This document shows, piece by piece, positions 1 to 11,427 of a stretch of 64,000 nt of DNA. The DNA lies in NCBI GenBank assembly GCA_014925825.1, contig JACGCK010000009.1, forward strand, positions 248,001 to 312,000. Direction: 5' to 3'. Under the pieces are notes generated by a model. It did not search any database. It saw only the letters and a program-made list of their open reading frames with translations, and was not told where the DNA came from. This DNA comes from Pholiota molesta (lineage: Eukaryota > Basidiomycota > Agaricomycetes > Agaricales > Strophariaceae). Made by a program: the position numbers and the translations under genes. Each line of letters opens with the position of its first letter. The first letter of the stretch is position 1.

Positions 1-2260
1 TTGACGTAGACGATTCGAGCGTCATATTGTGACATTAGTTCCATCCAGCGCGCTTGTCATCGTGAAAGGTCTGTTGGATATCGAAATTCTCCAGGGTCTT
101 GTGGTCAGTGTAAACGAAGAACTTAACACCCAAAAGGTCGACCCTCCATTTGGACAATGCGCGAATTATAGCGAGTAGTTCCTTTTCGTGAACAGGATAG
201 TTAAGCTGAGGACCTTTGAAAGTCATGGAATCAACGCAACAGGACGCGCGGTCTCCCAAGATTCTCCAAAAGAGAGGACCGCGCCTGAGCAGAAATCACT
301 GGCGTCCGTAGTGACATAGATGTTGTGCGTAGGGAGCAAACCAAGATCGATGGTCGTAAGGCATTCACGAGAGACTACAAGCTTCTTGATGCTGTCAAAC
401 CAGCTTGATGGTTGTCCGTCCATGGCGGAAATACCTTATCCGCTTCTTTCATTATCAAGTTCGAAAGCACCACCGTGTAGTCCGCAAGTTTTGGCAGGAA
501 GGAAGCGATGTAGCGTAGCAAACCTAGAAAAGAGCGTGTCTGTGTCGCAGACTTAGGAATAGGCCAAGATAATATAGCATCGACCTTCTTTGTATCAGCT
601 TCGATACCTTTCGCAGAGACTTTATGACCTAGGAAATTTATCTCTGTCTGAAATAAATCAGTCTTCTTTCGTTAACATAGAGACAACCTTTTCGCAGTGC
701 TTCAAACACTGCACGGACATCCTTTTCATGCTGCTCGACAGTAGTGGACCAAATGACGATGTCGTCAAGATATATGTGACATATCTTCCCAATTAACCCA
801 TGAAGAGCTTTCGTCACTCGCGCTGGTGGATTGCGGGAGCATTCTTGAGGCCCATAGGCATCACAAGCCATTCATAGAGACCGAATGGGGTATTAACGGC
901 AGTATAAGCGACATCGTCTGGATGCATTCTAGTTTGAAAAAAGAATTTGTCATATCGATAGTTGACCAAATTTTTCCTTTCGCGCAATCGTTCAAGATGT
1001 CGTCAACCCGGGGTAAGGGATGATTATCTGTCACTGTATTAGCATTAAGTTGTCGGTAGTCATTTACCCAGCGAGGAAGGACATTAGGGTCTGCTTTGGG
1101 TATAATAAAGCAGGGAGAAGCAAAGGATGAAGAAGAAAGCTGGATCCGACCCGCGTCGAGATGTTGCTGTATCAAGGTTTTAAAAGCCTCTTTGTATTTA
1201 CGTGGACATGCATAGACACGATTTGTGATTGCCTTTTCGGCGTCCTTGAGCTTAATTCGTGCGACATAATCTGAAGGCAAGCTATCAATGTGCAGTATAG
1301 GTTCGAAGATTTCACGAAATTCTTTCTTGACTTTCTGGCTTTCTTTCGAAGCTTTTCTTTAAAAGCAATATTTTCGATAGCATCCCGTATGGATGCGACA
1401 ACGTCTACATCCTTGACGTCTTCAAAATGAAGCTTCTTATCACGGACACGTTGTTTGCAAACAAGCAATAATTCACACAAGGCCAACTTTTTAGCATTCT
1501 TAAGAAAACGCGCCTGTTCACGCAATTTCGGGCCTGGAGGAGGCGGAGGAGGCAAGGGAGGAACGATTTCGGGTGGATTAGGATATTATATCCTGTTTTC
1601 TTGTCAATACAACTGCGGTTATCATGATCCGCAACAATGTTGTTATGCTCAAGAAACGGAAGGCCAAGTATAAGGGGCATGCAAAGGCCCGGAGCTATAA
1701 TTGCGCGAACAGTACGTGAAGTCCAAGCGTTATCTAATGTAGTGACCGTGAATTTAACATAGTCTGTAAGAGTCATTCTTTTCTTTTTAGAGCCATCAGC
1801 AATAGCGACAGTGACCGTTTCGGGGCGAGGCAAGCGGAAAGTTTCGAGTTTCAATTCTTGAACAACTTCAGGACGGATAAGCACAACATGAGCGCCGTTG
1901 TCGATAAGCGCAGCGAATATTAAAGCAAAGTCTAAGTCTTTAGCGAAGAGCTTGAATTTAGCAGTATAATGCCTTGAGCGCAATGGTTGTTCACTCACAT
2001 CATCCTCAGACGACGAGCCATTACCAAGGGCAGCATTGGGCATGACGGAAGAAACGAAATCCTCCTCCTCACCAGAGGAGTCGGCGTTGTCGTTTCCAGG
2101 AGCAACGGAAGCGACGGCCTTGCCTCCCTTGCTCTTCGAGCCGGAGGCGGTGTTCTGAGCAGCCTTAATGGTCTTCGGCGCATTACCAGAGACACGTTGG
2201 CAAACACTAAGACTCACGCGAACTGAATAAGACCACGATGTATTCTTGAGACACGTAGCG
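1..2260 (-). pseudogene. Decayed Ty3/gypsy pol (gypsy-1): protease, reverse transcriptase, RNase H
   Basis: The minus strand reads as a gypsy polyprotein split over several frames and cut by the left window edge. From 2210 down to about 1570 there is a Ser/Glu-rich linker and an aspartic-protease segment with ALIDNGAH and, further on, LILGLPFLEHN. From 1280 to 900 comes the N-terminal reverse transcriptase (DAGRIQLSSSSFASPCFIIP, then WVNDYRQLN). From 870 to 640 come [14 protein letters not shown] and the catalytic YLDDIVIWS. RNase H follows, with YVTTDASDFCSGAVL at about 370 and FVYTDHKTLENF at about 100. Frames change near 1400-1280, 900-860, 830 and 420-240, so no single protein can be read and the copy is dead. 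It is a different family from the gypsy element to its right, whose catalytic box is YIDDV. The integrase, if present, lies left of the window. Confidence 0.9.
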
Positions 2261-2354
2261 TAGGGTAGTTCGAAGAGAGAGAGAGTCCTAAACTGAAGTG
2301 TAAAGTACGAAGGTATATATGGGAAGCGCGTGGTAATCATGTGACCATGATTAC

Positions 2355-3121
2355 AGTCTCTTGGGTATCTGCGACGGTCGTGCGGACGCGGTGCGACGAG
2401 GTGACTGTGAGAATGTGACGAGTGCGGATAACTGGCAATGCTGCGCGACGAGATGAATTTAGAACGAAGTACACGCGACGCGACGAGACGAACGAGGTTG
2501 GAGACGCAGTTATGAGGGTACATGCAGTCGGGCGCAAGGTTTTACGAGATACAACTGAATTCTGTAATCCGGGAGGGGAAGCAAAACTGTGTTTTTTTAT
2601 GGAAGTTACAGGATTTAAGTAGTAAACACGCGATCAAAACATATGAAATAATACGGAGCTAGAACTGAGGAACTGATGATAGAAAAGCGCGAAGCGAGAG
2701 CGGCGATGCATGCCGATGAAAGGAGGTGAAATAAAATACCAGGAACGGAAGGCGTAGAGGGGACGGCGCACAAGGGCGCGAGCGCGGACGGACTAAAAAT
2801 AGAAACAGACACTATAGGCCCACATGCTGAGTCGGGAAAGGGTGCCGGCGATCCGAATGGAGCAGATCGTGTTGAGATCTGCGCGCGATAGCTGTTAGAG
2901 GTCGGTCGGCCGACGCTGGCTGTCGAGCGACGAGAGTTGTCCGAGTGATTGACAGTGCACGTGTACGGGCGACCTGGCGAGGGCGTAGGCGTGTTCACGT
3001 GATATGGCCGCGACCTTGGATAACAAGCGTATGTGTATGCGTCCGAGGAGTACAGTGAGCGCGGTGCATGCGCATCCGATTTGGGCGGTTTTCAGGGGGT
3101 ACAGGGATGCGGGGCGCATCA
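2355..3121 (-). repeat. 3' LTR of gypsy-2 (left copy, 767 bp)
   Basis: This block recurs at 22847-23612 in the same orientation with only four differences (one T indel and three substitutions), about 99.5% identity. Read on the minus strand it starts TGATGCGCC and ends AGAGACT, so it has the usual TG start but not the usual CA end. Immediately outside its minus-strand start, at 3122-3134, is a purine run (AGTAAGGAGGAGA) that looks like a polypurine tract. This makes it the 3' LTR of a minus-strand element, the gypsy-2 pol described below. An alternative, that it is the 5' LTR of gypsy-1, does not explain the polypurine tract. The outer flanks of the two LTRs (ATTAC and CCGAC) are not a target duplication. 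Confidence 0.75.
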
Positions 3122-3158
3122 TCTCCTCCTTACTGAGCTTCTGACTGTCCGCAGTCAG
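3122..3158 (-). repeat. Polypurine-tract repeat R1 with hairpin
   Basis: This 37-bp block is a near-identical direct copy of 5836-5871. On the minus strand it holds the hairpin TGACTGCGGACAGTCA followed by AGTAAGGAGGAGA, and it runs directly into the LTR start. The polypurine run is the likely plus-strand primer of gypsy-2. Finding the block both here and at the natural end of pol, 2.7 kb away, means the plus-strand gene between them is bracketed by duplicated element ends. Confidence 0.7.
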
Positions 3159-3670
3159 CCGGATCGTCAGCGGGGATCTCATCGTATAGGTGCGGCCGTC
3201 AGAATTCCCGTGGTATGTCGATCGAACAACGCTGTGGCTAAGCGACCTTCGAGCGTAACGCAGGCGCTCGTAGTTGACGTAAGATGCAGGGATGTGGAGA
3301 AGTGTGCAGGAGGGAACGAGGTGTCGAACTGACTCGTCGTCGTAATGATGTGCGCTGTTTTTGTATGGATGGCAGATCGATCAGGTCCGGGTTGGTCCGG
3401 ACCGCGGCTTGGGCGGTACATGCGATCACGGCGAGGTCGATTAGTGCGCGGGGTGTCTGATAAGCTTCTGGGGAACGCTCGATGACCTTGCAACGGCGCG
3501 GCGTTGTCCGTGTACACGTGTGGCGAATCCCCAAGACGTCGGGGCTTCCAGAGGAATAAAAGGGACGAGGGCCGTACTCACAAATATCCCCCACTTTCGA
3601 GTTCTCCCTTCGCTTTCCACCTCGTCGCTTGCTTGCTTATTAGTCTCCACTACCCCCATCTATCATCGCA

Positions 3671-5379
3671 ATGGAAGCCCCGATCTCGAAACAAGCCACC
3701 GCTGTGAAGATGTTGATGTTGATCGAGGACGTCGAGGGGAACGAGTGGACGCAACGGTCGCGTACCACGATGCTGGAGCTCCTGGTAAGTGGTTTCGCTT
3801 GTCGTTTGACCCTTCGCTAACTGAGCTATCACTCGTTGTAGGCCGATCTGGAGGGGCCGGTCAGCGAGCGCGATATTTCGCGGGGCGCGGTTGTTCGTGC
3901 GGACTTTAACGAAGTCGTCGATCGCCTGCGCATCAGCACTGCCGATGATCCCGTTATCACTCCCTGGGGCAATGGCTTGCTTGCGCGCCTCGAGGTCTTG
4001 CGCACTCGACTGCCATTCTTGGCAATGCCACCGGCCGAGGGCCAGCAGAGCGCGACTGGCGCAGGGACAGATGCGAGGGGACAAGTCAATCCCGGGGACA
4101 GCATGGATGTGGATTCGACACCAGCGCTTGCGACGTCTGCGGCGGCCGCGCCCCCCGCTGCGACTACGAGTGTGCCGTCGACTCCGGCAAAGGACGACGC
4201 GCGGACGACTGGTGGCTGGGGCGGCGCCTGGAATGCCTGGGGTCCGGGAACGGCCGTTTACGACGCTGGTGGTCAGAGGTACCTGTCACGGACTGAGGGG
4301 GTCGCATCGCCAGCTCCGGCAAATGCGGCGGCCAAAGCGATCCTTGCAAGTCGTGCGAGGACGGAGGCGCCCGAGGAGTCGCACGAGGGGTCCCCTGCGC
4401 CGTCGAAGGGTAAAGGCAAGCAGCGAGCGACCGCCGTGGAAGCGCAGAAGGTTCCTGCGCCGCCCAAACTGCGGGCACTCCAGGACGACTTTCGCCACGA
4501 TCCGCCGAAGTCCGCGGTCTTCCTCCCCGACCATCACGCTGACTCTGTGTTTCCGGTACGTCGTCTGCGTTCGTTGGGTTATCGTGCGTCGACTGACCAT
4601 CCCTTCGTTAGTGCGACTACTGTTCCAAGGCGCGCACGGCCAGGCGCTGTTTCTTTCCCCGTGTTCCGCCGCAGGGGGTCTTCAAGTGTACGAACTGCCG
4701 CCGCGATCGCAAGAAGTGTTCGCTTGCGCCGCACTCCAAGCCTGAGGCCGCAGAAGAGACGGCAGCCAACGTCCGCGAGCTGACACCCGCTGCTGCGATA
4801 GCCGCTGTAGCGCACGCGACTCCTACTGGTGGACACCGCGCGATCTCGGTGCTCGACTCGCCACTCCCCGTGCGTCCGGAGTTTCAGGAAGGCTCGGCGC
4901 GTGTTCCCGCCCGGGACTTGCTTCTGTCAGTCGACATGCCGCCTCTTCCCGACAGCCACGTGCGTATGGGGCCGCACCGTCGTGTGGTTCCCTCGTACCC
5001 TGAGGACCCCATCATGTCCGATCGCTTCGCCTGCACGCATTCGTTCTTGTGGAGTGCTTTTGATGAGCAGCGAGAGCGAATCAAGTGGGTGGACCGGTTC
5101 CGTCGCGAGGCGAGGTTGCAAAGCGTCGCTGGCCAGACCAGCTCGTTCAACTTTATCGATCACTCGCACCAGCTAATCACGGCGCTTCAGGCGGATTCGA
5201 CGGCGGTCGACGAGTCCGATGGGCAGGAGCTTTTCGAGACGTTGGTGCGGATGCGGGATTTGCGTGCGACTTCCTTGGTGCGCCCGGATAGTGGAGCGAT
5301 TGAGTACAATGAGGCATTCTGGGCAATGGTTGACATGCTGATCAACTCGCTCGCGCGCTTAGGCTTTGGTGGCGATTGA
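3671..5379 (+). CDS. Zn2Cys6-like zinc-cluster protein lying antisense between gypsy-2 pol and its 3' LTR
   Basis: The gene has three exons (3671-3784, 3842-4555, 4612-5379). Its introns of 57 and 56 bp have GTAAGT..TAG and GTACGT..TAG borders and are both phase 0, giving 531 residues with no internal stop. The first 130 residues resemble a helical domain. An Ala/Pro/Thr linker with MDVDS and basic patches (SKGKGKQRA) follows. A cysteine cluster spans residues 277-312 with spacing CX2CX8CX12CX2CX6C (CDYCSKARTARRC, then CTNCRRDRKKC), close to the fungal Zn2Cys6 binuclear cluster but with 8 rather than 6 residues in the first loop. The C-terminal 200 residues carry many Trp, Arg and Glu. A TATA-like ATAAAAGG lies at 3557. 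Cysteine clusters of this kind bind DNA in transcription factors; here that role is inference. The gene is antisense to gypsy-2 and may be element cargo or a captured host gene. Confidence 0.75.
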
Positions 5380-5835
5380 TGCGATGGCGGCGGACATTTT
5401 GGTAGTGCGGCGGTATGTTGGTGTGGCGATGCGATGGCGGCGGACATTTTGGTAGCGCGGCCCTTTTGTAGTGTCTTCTTTTTGGTATCTTGATGCTCCC
5501 CCTGTACGTGTGTAGGTCTTGAACAGGGGACGACTTCTTGCTGCGATTCTTGGGTGATGAGAAACGTAAGTCAAGATTTGAAAGAGAACTCGAGCGGCCA
5601 TCTAGTATGAGGATTCGAGCGAAATGAGAAAGAAGTATAGTAAGTAAATGTTTTTGTTTTTGTAGGAAGGAACTTTTTAGCGATGGGAGTGGAGAGTGAT
5701 AGAGTCCGAGTTGTACACGGTGGATGGGTCCGCGGCGAAATGGTAGAGTGAGACGCGATGAGGAAACTTGTGAAATGTAACGCAAAGTTAAAAAAAAAAA
5801 AAAAAAAAAAAGAAAGGTGGTATCGAGCCGGGTAT
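5380..5835. repeat. 3' flank of the zinc-cluster gene: short tandem repeat and poly(A) run
   Basis: A sequence of about 28 bp containing GATGCGATGGCGGCGGACAT occurs twice, at about 5379 and 5427, as a 48-bp tandem duplication just past the stop codon. A run of 22 or more A residues lies at 5790-5811, then a junction of about 25 bp leads into repeat R2. No coding sequence is seen. The A run could be a poly(A) tail captured by retroposition or simple slippage. Confidence 0.5.
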
Positions 5836-5871
5836 ACTCCTCCTTACTGAAGTCTTGACTGTCCGCAGTCA
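5836..5871 (-). repeat. Polypurine-tract repeat R2 at the end of gypsy-2 pol
   Basis: This is a direct copy of R1 (3122-3158) with a few substitutions. On the minus strand, the TGA stop codon of pol (5871-5869) is the first triplet of the hairpin TGACTGCGGACAGTCA, and CAGTAAGGAGGAGTA follows. This is therefore the native pol terminus plus polypurine tract. R1 is the second copy, adjoining the LTR. Confidence 0.7.
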
Positions 5872-5889
5872 CTCGTCGGTGCCGGCGTT

Positions 5890-5920
<31 letters not shown>

Positions 5921-6642
5921 GCGTCGTCGGGGTCTGCTGCGGTCGATGCTTCCATGTCGGCTAGCCGCTGGCGGGACACGTCGAGGAGGTCGCCTAGGGG
6001 GGCAGGTCGATATGCGATCGCGCGAAGTAGGGCACAACGTGGAAGGCAGCAATCGGGCGGTCGAACAGGGATCCGTCGAGTTCCGACATGATATAGGCGC
6101 CGCCGCGGTTGCGCGAGATGACAATGAACGGGCCTTGGTAGCGTGGACGCATCTTGCGATTAAGCGCCTTCTCGATGGCTGTGTTGCGTACAAGGACGAG
6201 GTCGCCGAGTTTGAAATTGAAGTCCTTGATCGTATTCGCGTGGTCGACCTCGAACTTGTTGGCTGCCTTGACGCGCGTCTCGTAGACGCGGCTGTGTAAC
6301 TGTGCAAGGTCGGAGCGGCGCTTCTGGAGTGCGATGGCGCGGTTTCCGATGAGGTCCTCGGTGGACAGCACGGAGTCGGGCGGGGGCAAGAGGTAGTTGG
6401 CTTCGGCGATGTCGAACGGCAGAAGCGGGTGAGTTCCGGTCAGCGCGAAGTAGGGTGAGCACCCCATGCGACGGCGGACGGTGACGCGATCTGCCCAAAA
6501 GATGTAAGGCGCGACGAGAGCCCATCGTGACTGGTCGCCGTCGGCTGCCTTGAATAGAGCCTGCCTGATGTCAAAATGCAAGCGCTCTACGATGCCGTTA
6601 GCACGCGAGTTGTAGCCCGATATCCTGATATGGTCAATCTTG
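5869..6642 (-). CDS. Gypsy-2 integrase C-terminal part (separated from its N-terminus)
   Basis: The reading frame starts in the integrase core at KIDHIRISGYNSRANGIVER, whose final Glu is the third acidic residue of the DDE triad. It continues through the C-terminal domain (FKLGDLVLVRNTAIE, MRPRYQGPFIVISRNRGGAY, FHVVPYFARSHIDL) and ends in a poly-Asp tail encoded by a GTC/GAC microsatellite at about 5888-5925. The frame is open. The preceding part of the integrase, ending ..AKRYKI, is not adjacent. It lies at 11428-11929 on the opposite strand, and foldback element A begins exactly at this junction. The stretch AATCTTG (6636-6642) is the reverse complement of CAAGATT at 11923-11929, as expected for the two halves of a 7-bp target duplication separated by an inversion. 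Confidence 0.9.
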
Positions 6643-9600
6643 CACTTGTGTCTGTCAATCTCATGCATGAATCAGACTAGATTGACGAAACATAAATGTT
6701 GCATCCAGCTTCCTAACTAACATGCACAGCCACTCCACCAAGCTGAGTTTAAAGACATTCCACTTTTGGCAGGTGGTCTTTGCTGGTCACTGGGGGCGGT
6801 GATGGTGATCACTGGAGGCTGTGCACTTGCTCACCATACTCAACAGTGCCCCGCACTCGTCGTCGCTGTTGTCAGGGTCATCCCAAAGTGGAAATACCAA
6901 AAATAACATTTTTCCACTATTGGTGGGATTGCAGCTGGGCAGCTGGTCCGCTCTGTTTGGGGCTCTTTGGGACCATTTTATATCGATAGATGCGGATTTT
7001 GATTCTGAATACAACCGTGAAATTTTCATATTAATAGCTGCAATGGTTGACGCGCTAGACGCGAATTACTAATGGCGTAAAATTAGCGCCCACAAAGAAT
7101 ATTGTTTTCCTCCGCAGCCGCGGGCTCGTTTTGCATGATCTTAGGTGGTATCTAGAGGTATTAAACGTGCGCTTCGAACGCGTCCATAATCGTAATTTTA
7201 CGTCTCTTCCTTGCTCCGTAAAACGCTCCGGATATATTTACGCTCGCACCGCTTTAGCGCCAGCTACGCTTTGAATATCCGCGCGCATATTATATCATAA
7301 AATAGGTTAATATCACACCTTTTCAATGGTATTTTACTCGTTTAAATCGGAACATTCTACGCGGCGTTATTCACGAAATGGTTGTTGATTTATAGCAGGG
7401 GAACCACAAATCGCCTCAGCGAGCGCTTAGGTGCGTTGCCGTCTGCTAAATTTATTGGATTTAATGACACATCGACTTTGGAGATCAGACCCCGGGAAGG
7501 TACTGAACCAGATGCTGGGCTGGCATGGATATTGGCTGGCTGGCAGGCATGATTCTATATTTAGTATTCGGGCCGAGCACGTGTCTGTTGGCTGTATGCC
7601 CGGTATATGCAGCTGGGTTGGCTCGCTCAATATTGGGCGCTTAGGCGCCATAATATACAGAAAGATTCAGAATTTTGCACTGATTTTGAATCTAAAATTT
7701 TCATATTAATAGCTGCACTCGTTAGGGCGCTAGAAGCGAATTACTGATGGCGCTTAAAATGCGCCCACAAAAGATGGCTTGTTACTCATGAACCGGTGCT
7801 CCGTTTTGCATAATCTAAATTGGAGTGTATAGATATTAAAAAGATCTTTCGAACGCGCTACTGATCGTAATTCTCCGTTCGTTCCCTGGCACATAAAACG
7901 GCCCGCACTATTCTGCACTCCAGCATTAATAGCATGGGCTAGGCATTGAATAGAAATACGCTACGTTGCCATAAAATAGCTGAATACGAGGTCTTTCGAA
8001 CGCGTGTATATGCACTCTTATTGAATAACATCCCATAGCTCCAGAAAGGAATTGATTGTGCGTTAAATAATGTGGGAACCGCATATTGCGCTAGCGCGTA
8101 CTTAGGCGCGTTGGAATTGCCTGAATTTACTGGAATTAATGACGCCTTGACTATGGGATTTGGAGGCCAGCAAGGTAGTGAGCCAGACATGGGGCGGGTA
8201 TGGATATTGCCTTGCTGGCTGGAATGGTACTATTTTTAGGCCTGCCGTGCTCGGCATCACCCAATTCGGGCATAGAATAGTGGCACCCTCCCCCTCCCCC
8301 CCATATTAAGAATTCGATTCCTCTCTCAATTCCTATCCAATCCTTTTGTTCTTTTTTGTATTATTTTATATAAATACGGTATTATACGCCTACGCCATTG
8401 ATACATTATTGTACTGCATGCAGCATGTGTTATCTTAATATCGCTCCTTTTTCAGTATTACATTGGGGCTTTTCACTACATTTGGGATGCTTATTAGCAT
8501 ATATAAAGCAGTAAATAAAAAGAAGTACATATCTACCACATTTTCTGGTAGCTCAGCATCAATATAAATGCTGCTCTATTGGTATACACACATAAAAGAT
8601 GAATTTGGGTACTGTCTCCTTGATGTACTCATATTTCAATGAATACTGCAGCTACAAGCATGTTTAAACACTCATTAACATATTAATTATGTGTTCTCCA
8701 ACTCTATTAATCGACGATTGTTCTCTTATTGCATTCTATTTACTATATCAGCAGAATGATTAAATCTAGTAGAAAACACGAAATATACATCTGGCACATT
8801 CAATTATGCTTGGAATATTGTGATATTTGGAGTGAGTATATTACCATACCTACCACCTAACATATCCAAAAGTTAGACAAGGAGAGTAAGAACTGCACCC
8901 TACAGAGCCAAATATGTCGCGACCTACCCACATATTTTTGATGTATGACTTGATTCATAGATATCCCTATGATCTAAACACCTCAAGTGGTCTAGAATAT
9001 GCTCTGATGAATAACTTTTTTTATAAATGCCTATATTAAGTGAGATTGGTGTCTAGTAGCTATGATAAGCATATTACACTATATTTGGAGTAGTAACAGT
9101 ATATAGATATGTATGAATCTACTGACATTTTCAAGAAATCAAAGAATTTTGCAATGTTTTGGTATCTAGAGGTCGCAATTCTTTTACTGGTCTTTCGAAT
9201 TTTGGCAAGGTAATTCTATCTATACTATAGAGTACTCCTTGAAAATCGTGTAATTTTAGATGCATAACTACATTCACAGGGCGATATTGTTCTGTATTTA
9301 TTGTATTTAATCATTCTGGTGTGATCACTGGAGTAATTGGTGTGTGTCAGAATATTGTATAAATAGATATCTGATAGGCCTTGCTACCGTTTTAACGCAC
9401 TCCTATTTCTGTCTGTAGTGACAATATTGGCTGAGATATGGGTACATAAAGGAGAAAGTACCCCAATCCAATGTTCATGTGTGTAACCCTATAGGTCAGC
9501 ACTTATATTGATGCTGAGCTACCAGAAAATGTGTTAAATATGTACCTCTACCTATTCACCGCTTTATATATGCCAATAAGCATCCCAAATGCAGTGAAAA

Positions 9601-11427
9601 GCCCCAATGTAATACTGAAAAAGGAGCGATATTAAGATAACACATGCTGCATGCAGTACAATAATGTATCAATGGCGTAGGCGTATAGTACCGTATTTAT
9701 ATAAAATAATACAAAAAAGAACAAAAGGATTGGATAAGAATTGAGGGAGGAATCGAATTTCTAATATGGGGGGGAGGGGGAGGGTGCCACTATTCTATGC
9801 CCGAATTGGGTGATGCCGAGCACGGCAGGCCTAAAAATAGTACCATTCCGGCCAGGAAGGCAATATCCATACCCGCCCCATGTCTGGTTCACTACCTTCC
9901 CAGCCTCCGAATTCCATGATAAAGGCGTCATTAAATCCAGTAAAATCAGGCGATTTCAACGCGCCTAAGTACGCGCCGGCGCGGTATGCGGTCCCTGCGT
10001 CATTTAATGCATGATCAATTCTTTTCTGGAGCTATGGGATGTTACTCAATAGCGGTGTATAGACACGCGTTCGAAAGACCTCGTATTCAGCTATTTTATG
10101 GGAACGTAGCATATTTCTATTCAATGCCTAGCCCATGCTATTAATGCTGGAGTGCAGAATAGTGCGGGCCGTTTCATGTGCCAGGGAACGAGCAGAGAAT
10201 TACGATCAGTGGCGCGTTCGAAAGACCTTTTTAATATCTATACACTCCAGTTTAGATTATGCAAAACGGAGCGCCGGTTCATGAGAAACAAGCCATCTTT
10301 TGTGGGCGCATTTTAAGCGCCATCAGTAATTCGCTTCTAGCGCCCTAACGAGCGCAGCTATTAATATGAAAATTTCAGATTCTAAATCAGTGTAAAATTC
10401 TGAATTTTTCTGTATATTATGGCGCCTAAGCGCCCAATATTGAGCGAGCCAACCCAGGTGCATATACCGGGCATACAGCCAACAGACACGTGCTCGGCCC
10501 GAATACTAAATATAGAATCATGCCTGCCAGCCAGCCAATATCCATGCCAGCCCAGCATCTGGTTCAGTACCTTCCCGGGGTCTGATCTCCAAAGTCGATG
10601 TGTCATTAAATCCAATAAATTTAGCAGACGGCAACGCACCTAAGCGCTCGCTGAGGCGATTTGTGGTTCCCCTGCTATAAATCAACAACCATTTCGTGAA
10701 TAACGCCGCGTAGAATGTTCCGATTTAAACGAGTAAAATACCATTGAAAAGGTGTGATATTAACCTATTTTATGATATAATATGCGCGCGGATATTCAAA
10801 GCGTAGCTGGCGCTAAAGCGGTGCGAGCGTAAATATATCCGGAGCGTTTTACGGAGCAAGGAAGAGACGTAAAATTACGATTATGGACGCGTTCGAAGCG
10901 CACGTTTAATACCTCTAGATACCACCTAAGATCATGCAAAACGAGCCCGCGGCTGCGGAGGAAAACAATATTCTTTGTGGGCGCTAATTTTACGCCATTA
11001 GTAATTCGCGTCTAGCGCGTCAACCATTGCAGCTATTAATATGAAAATTTCACGGTTGTATTCAGAATCAAAATCCGCATCTATCGATATAAAATGGTCC
11101 CAAAGAGCCCCAAACAGAGCGGACCAGCTGCCCAGCTGCAATCCCACCAATAGTGGAAAAATGTTATTTTTGGTATTTCCACTTTGGGATGACCCTGACA
11201 ACAGCGACGACGAGTGCGGGGCACTGTTGAGTATGGTGAGCAAGTGCACAGCCTCCAGTGATCACCATCACCGCCCCCAGTGACCAGCAAAGACCACCTG
11301 CCAAAAGTGGAATGTCTTTAAACTCAGCTTGGTGGAGTGGCTGTGCATGTTAGTTAGGAAGCTGGATGCAACATTTATGTTTCCCTAGTTGACATGATTC
11401 CATGTAGAATATTAACAGACAAGGCTG
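6643..11427. mobile_element. Giant palindromic (foldback) element A, 4.8 kb
   Basis: The sequence is an inverted repeat centred at 9035: 6780-7072 mirrors 10998-11290, and 7431 mirrors 10639. The outer about 1.9 kb of each arm is almost identical to its partner; similarity drops to roughly 75-80% in the central few hundred bases. The ends are CACTTGTGTCTG on the left and CAGACAAGGCTG on the right, so the general terminus is CAGCCTTGTCTGTT..AACAGACAAGGCTG. Each arm contains diverged copies of a unit of about 660 bp (compare 6990-7250 with 7655-7900, both carrying GCGAATTACT and TTCGAACGCG), so the arms grew by internal duplication. Short mirrored reading frames are present but look non-coding. 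No transposase is seen, so it is non-autonomous. It interrupts the gypsy-2 integrase. Confidence 0.85.

Noticed and set aside
1405..2523. 372-aa frame as one protein
   Set aside because: Its first 100 residues lie in the neighbouring LTR and leader. Only the part from about 2210 downward is gypsy protease.
5342..5872. 176-aa minus-strand frame
   Set aside because: It overlaps the zinc-cluster gene's 3' flank and a poly(A) run read as poly-Phe, with no homology or splice context.
6780..7072. Overlapping short frames (69, 80, 83 aa) in element A that recur in C
   Set aside because: They are the same DNA read in several frames on both strands of palindrome arms and lack splice or domain support. 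Conservation reflects copy identity, not coding.
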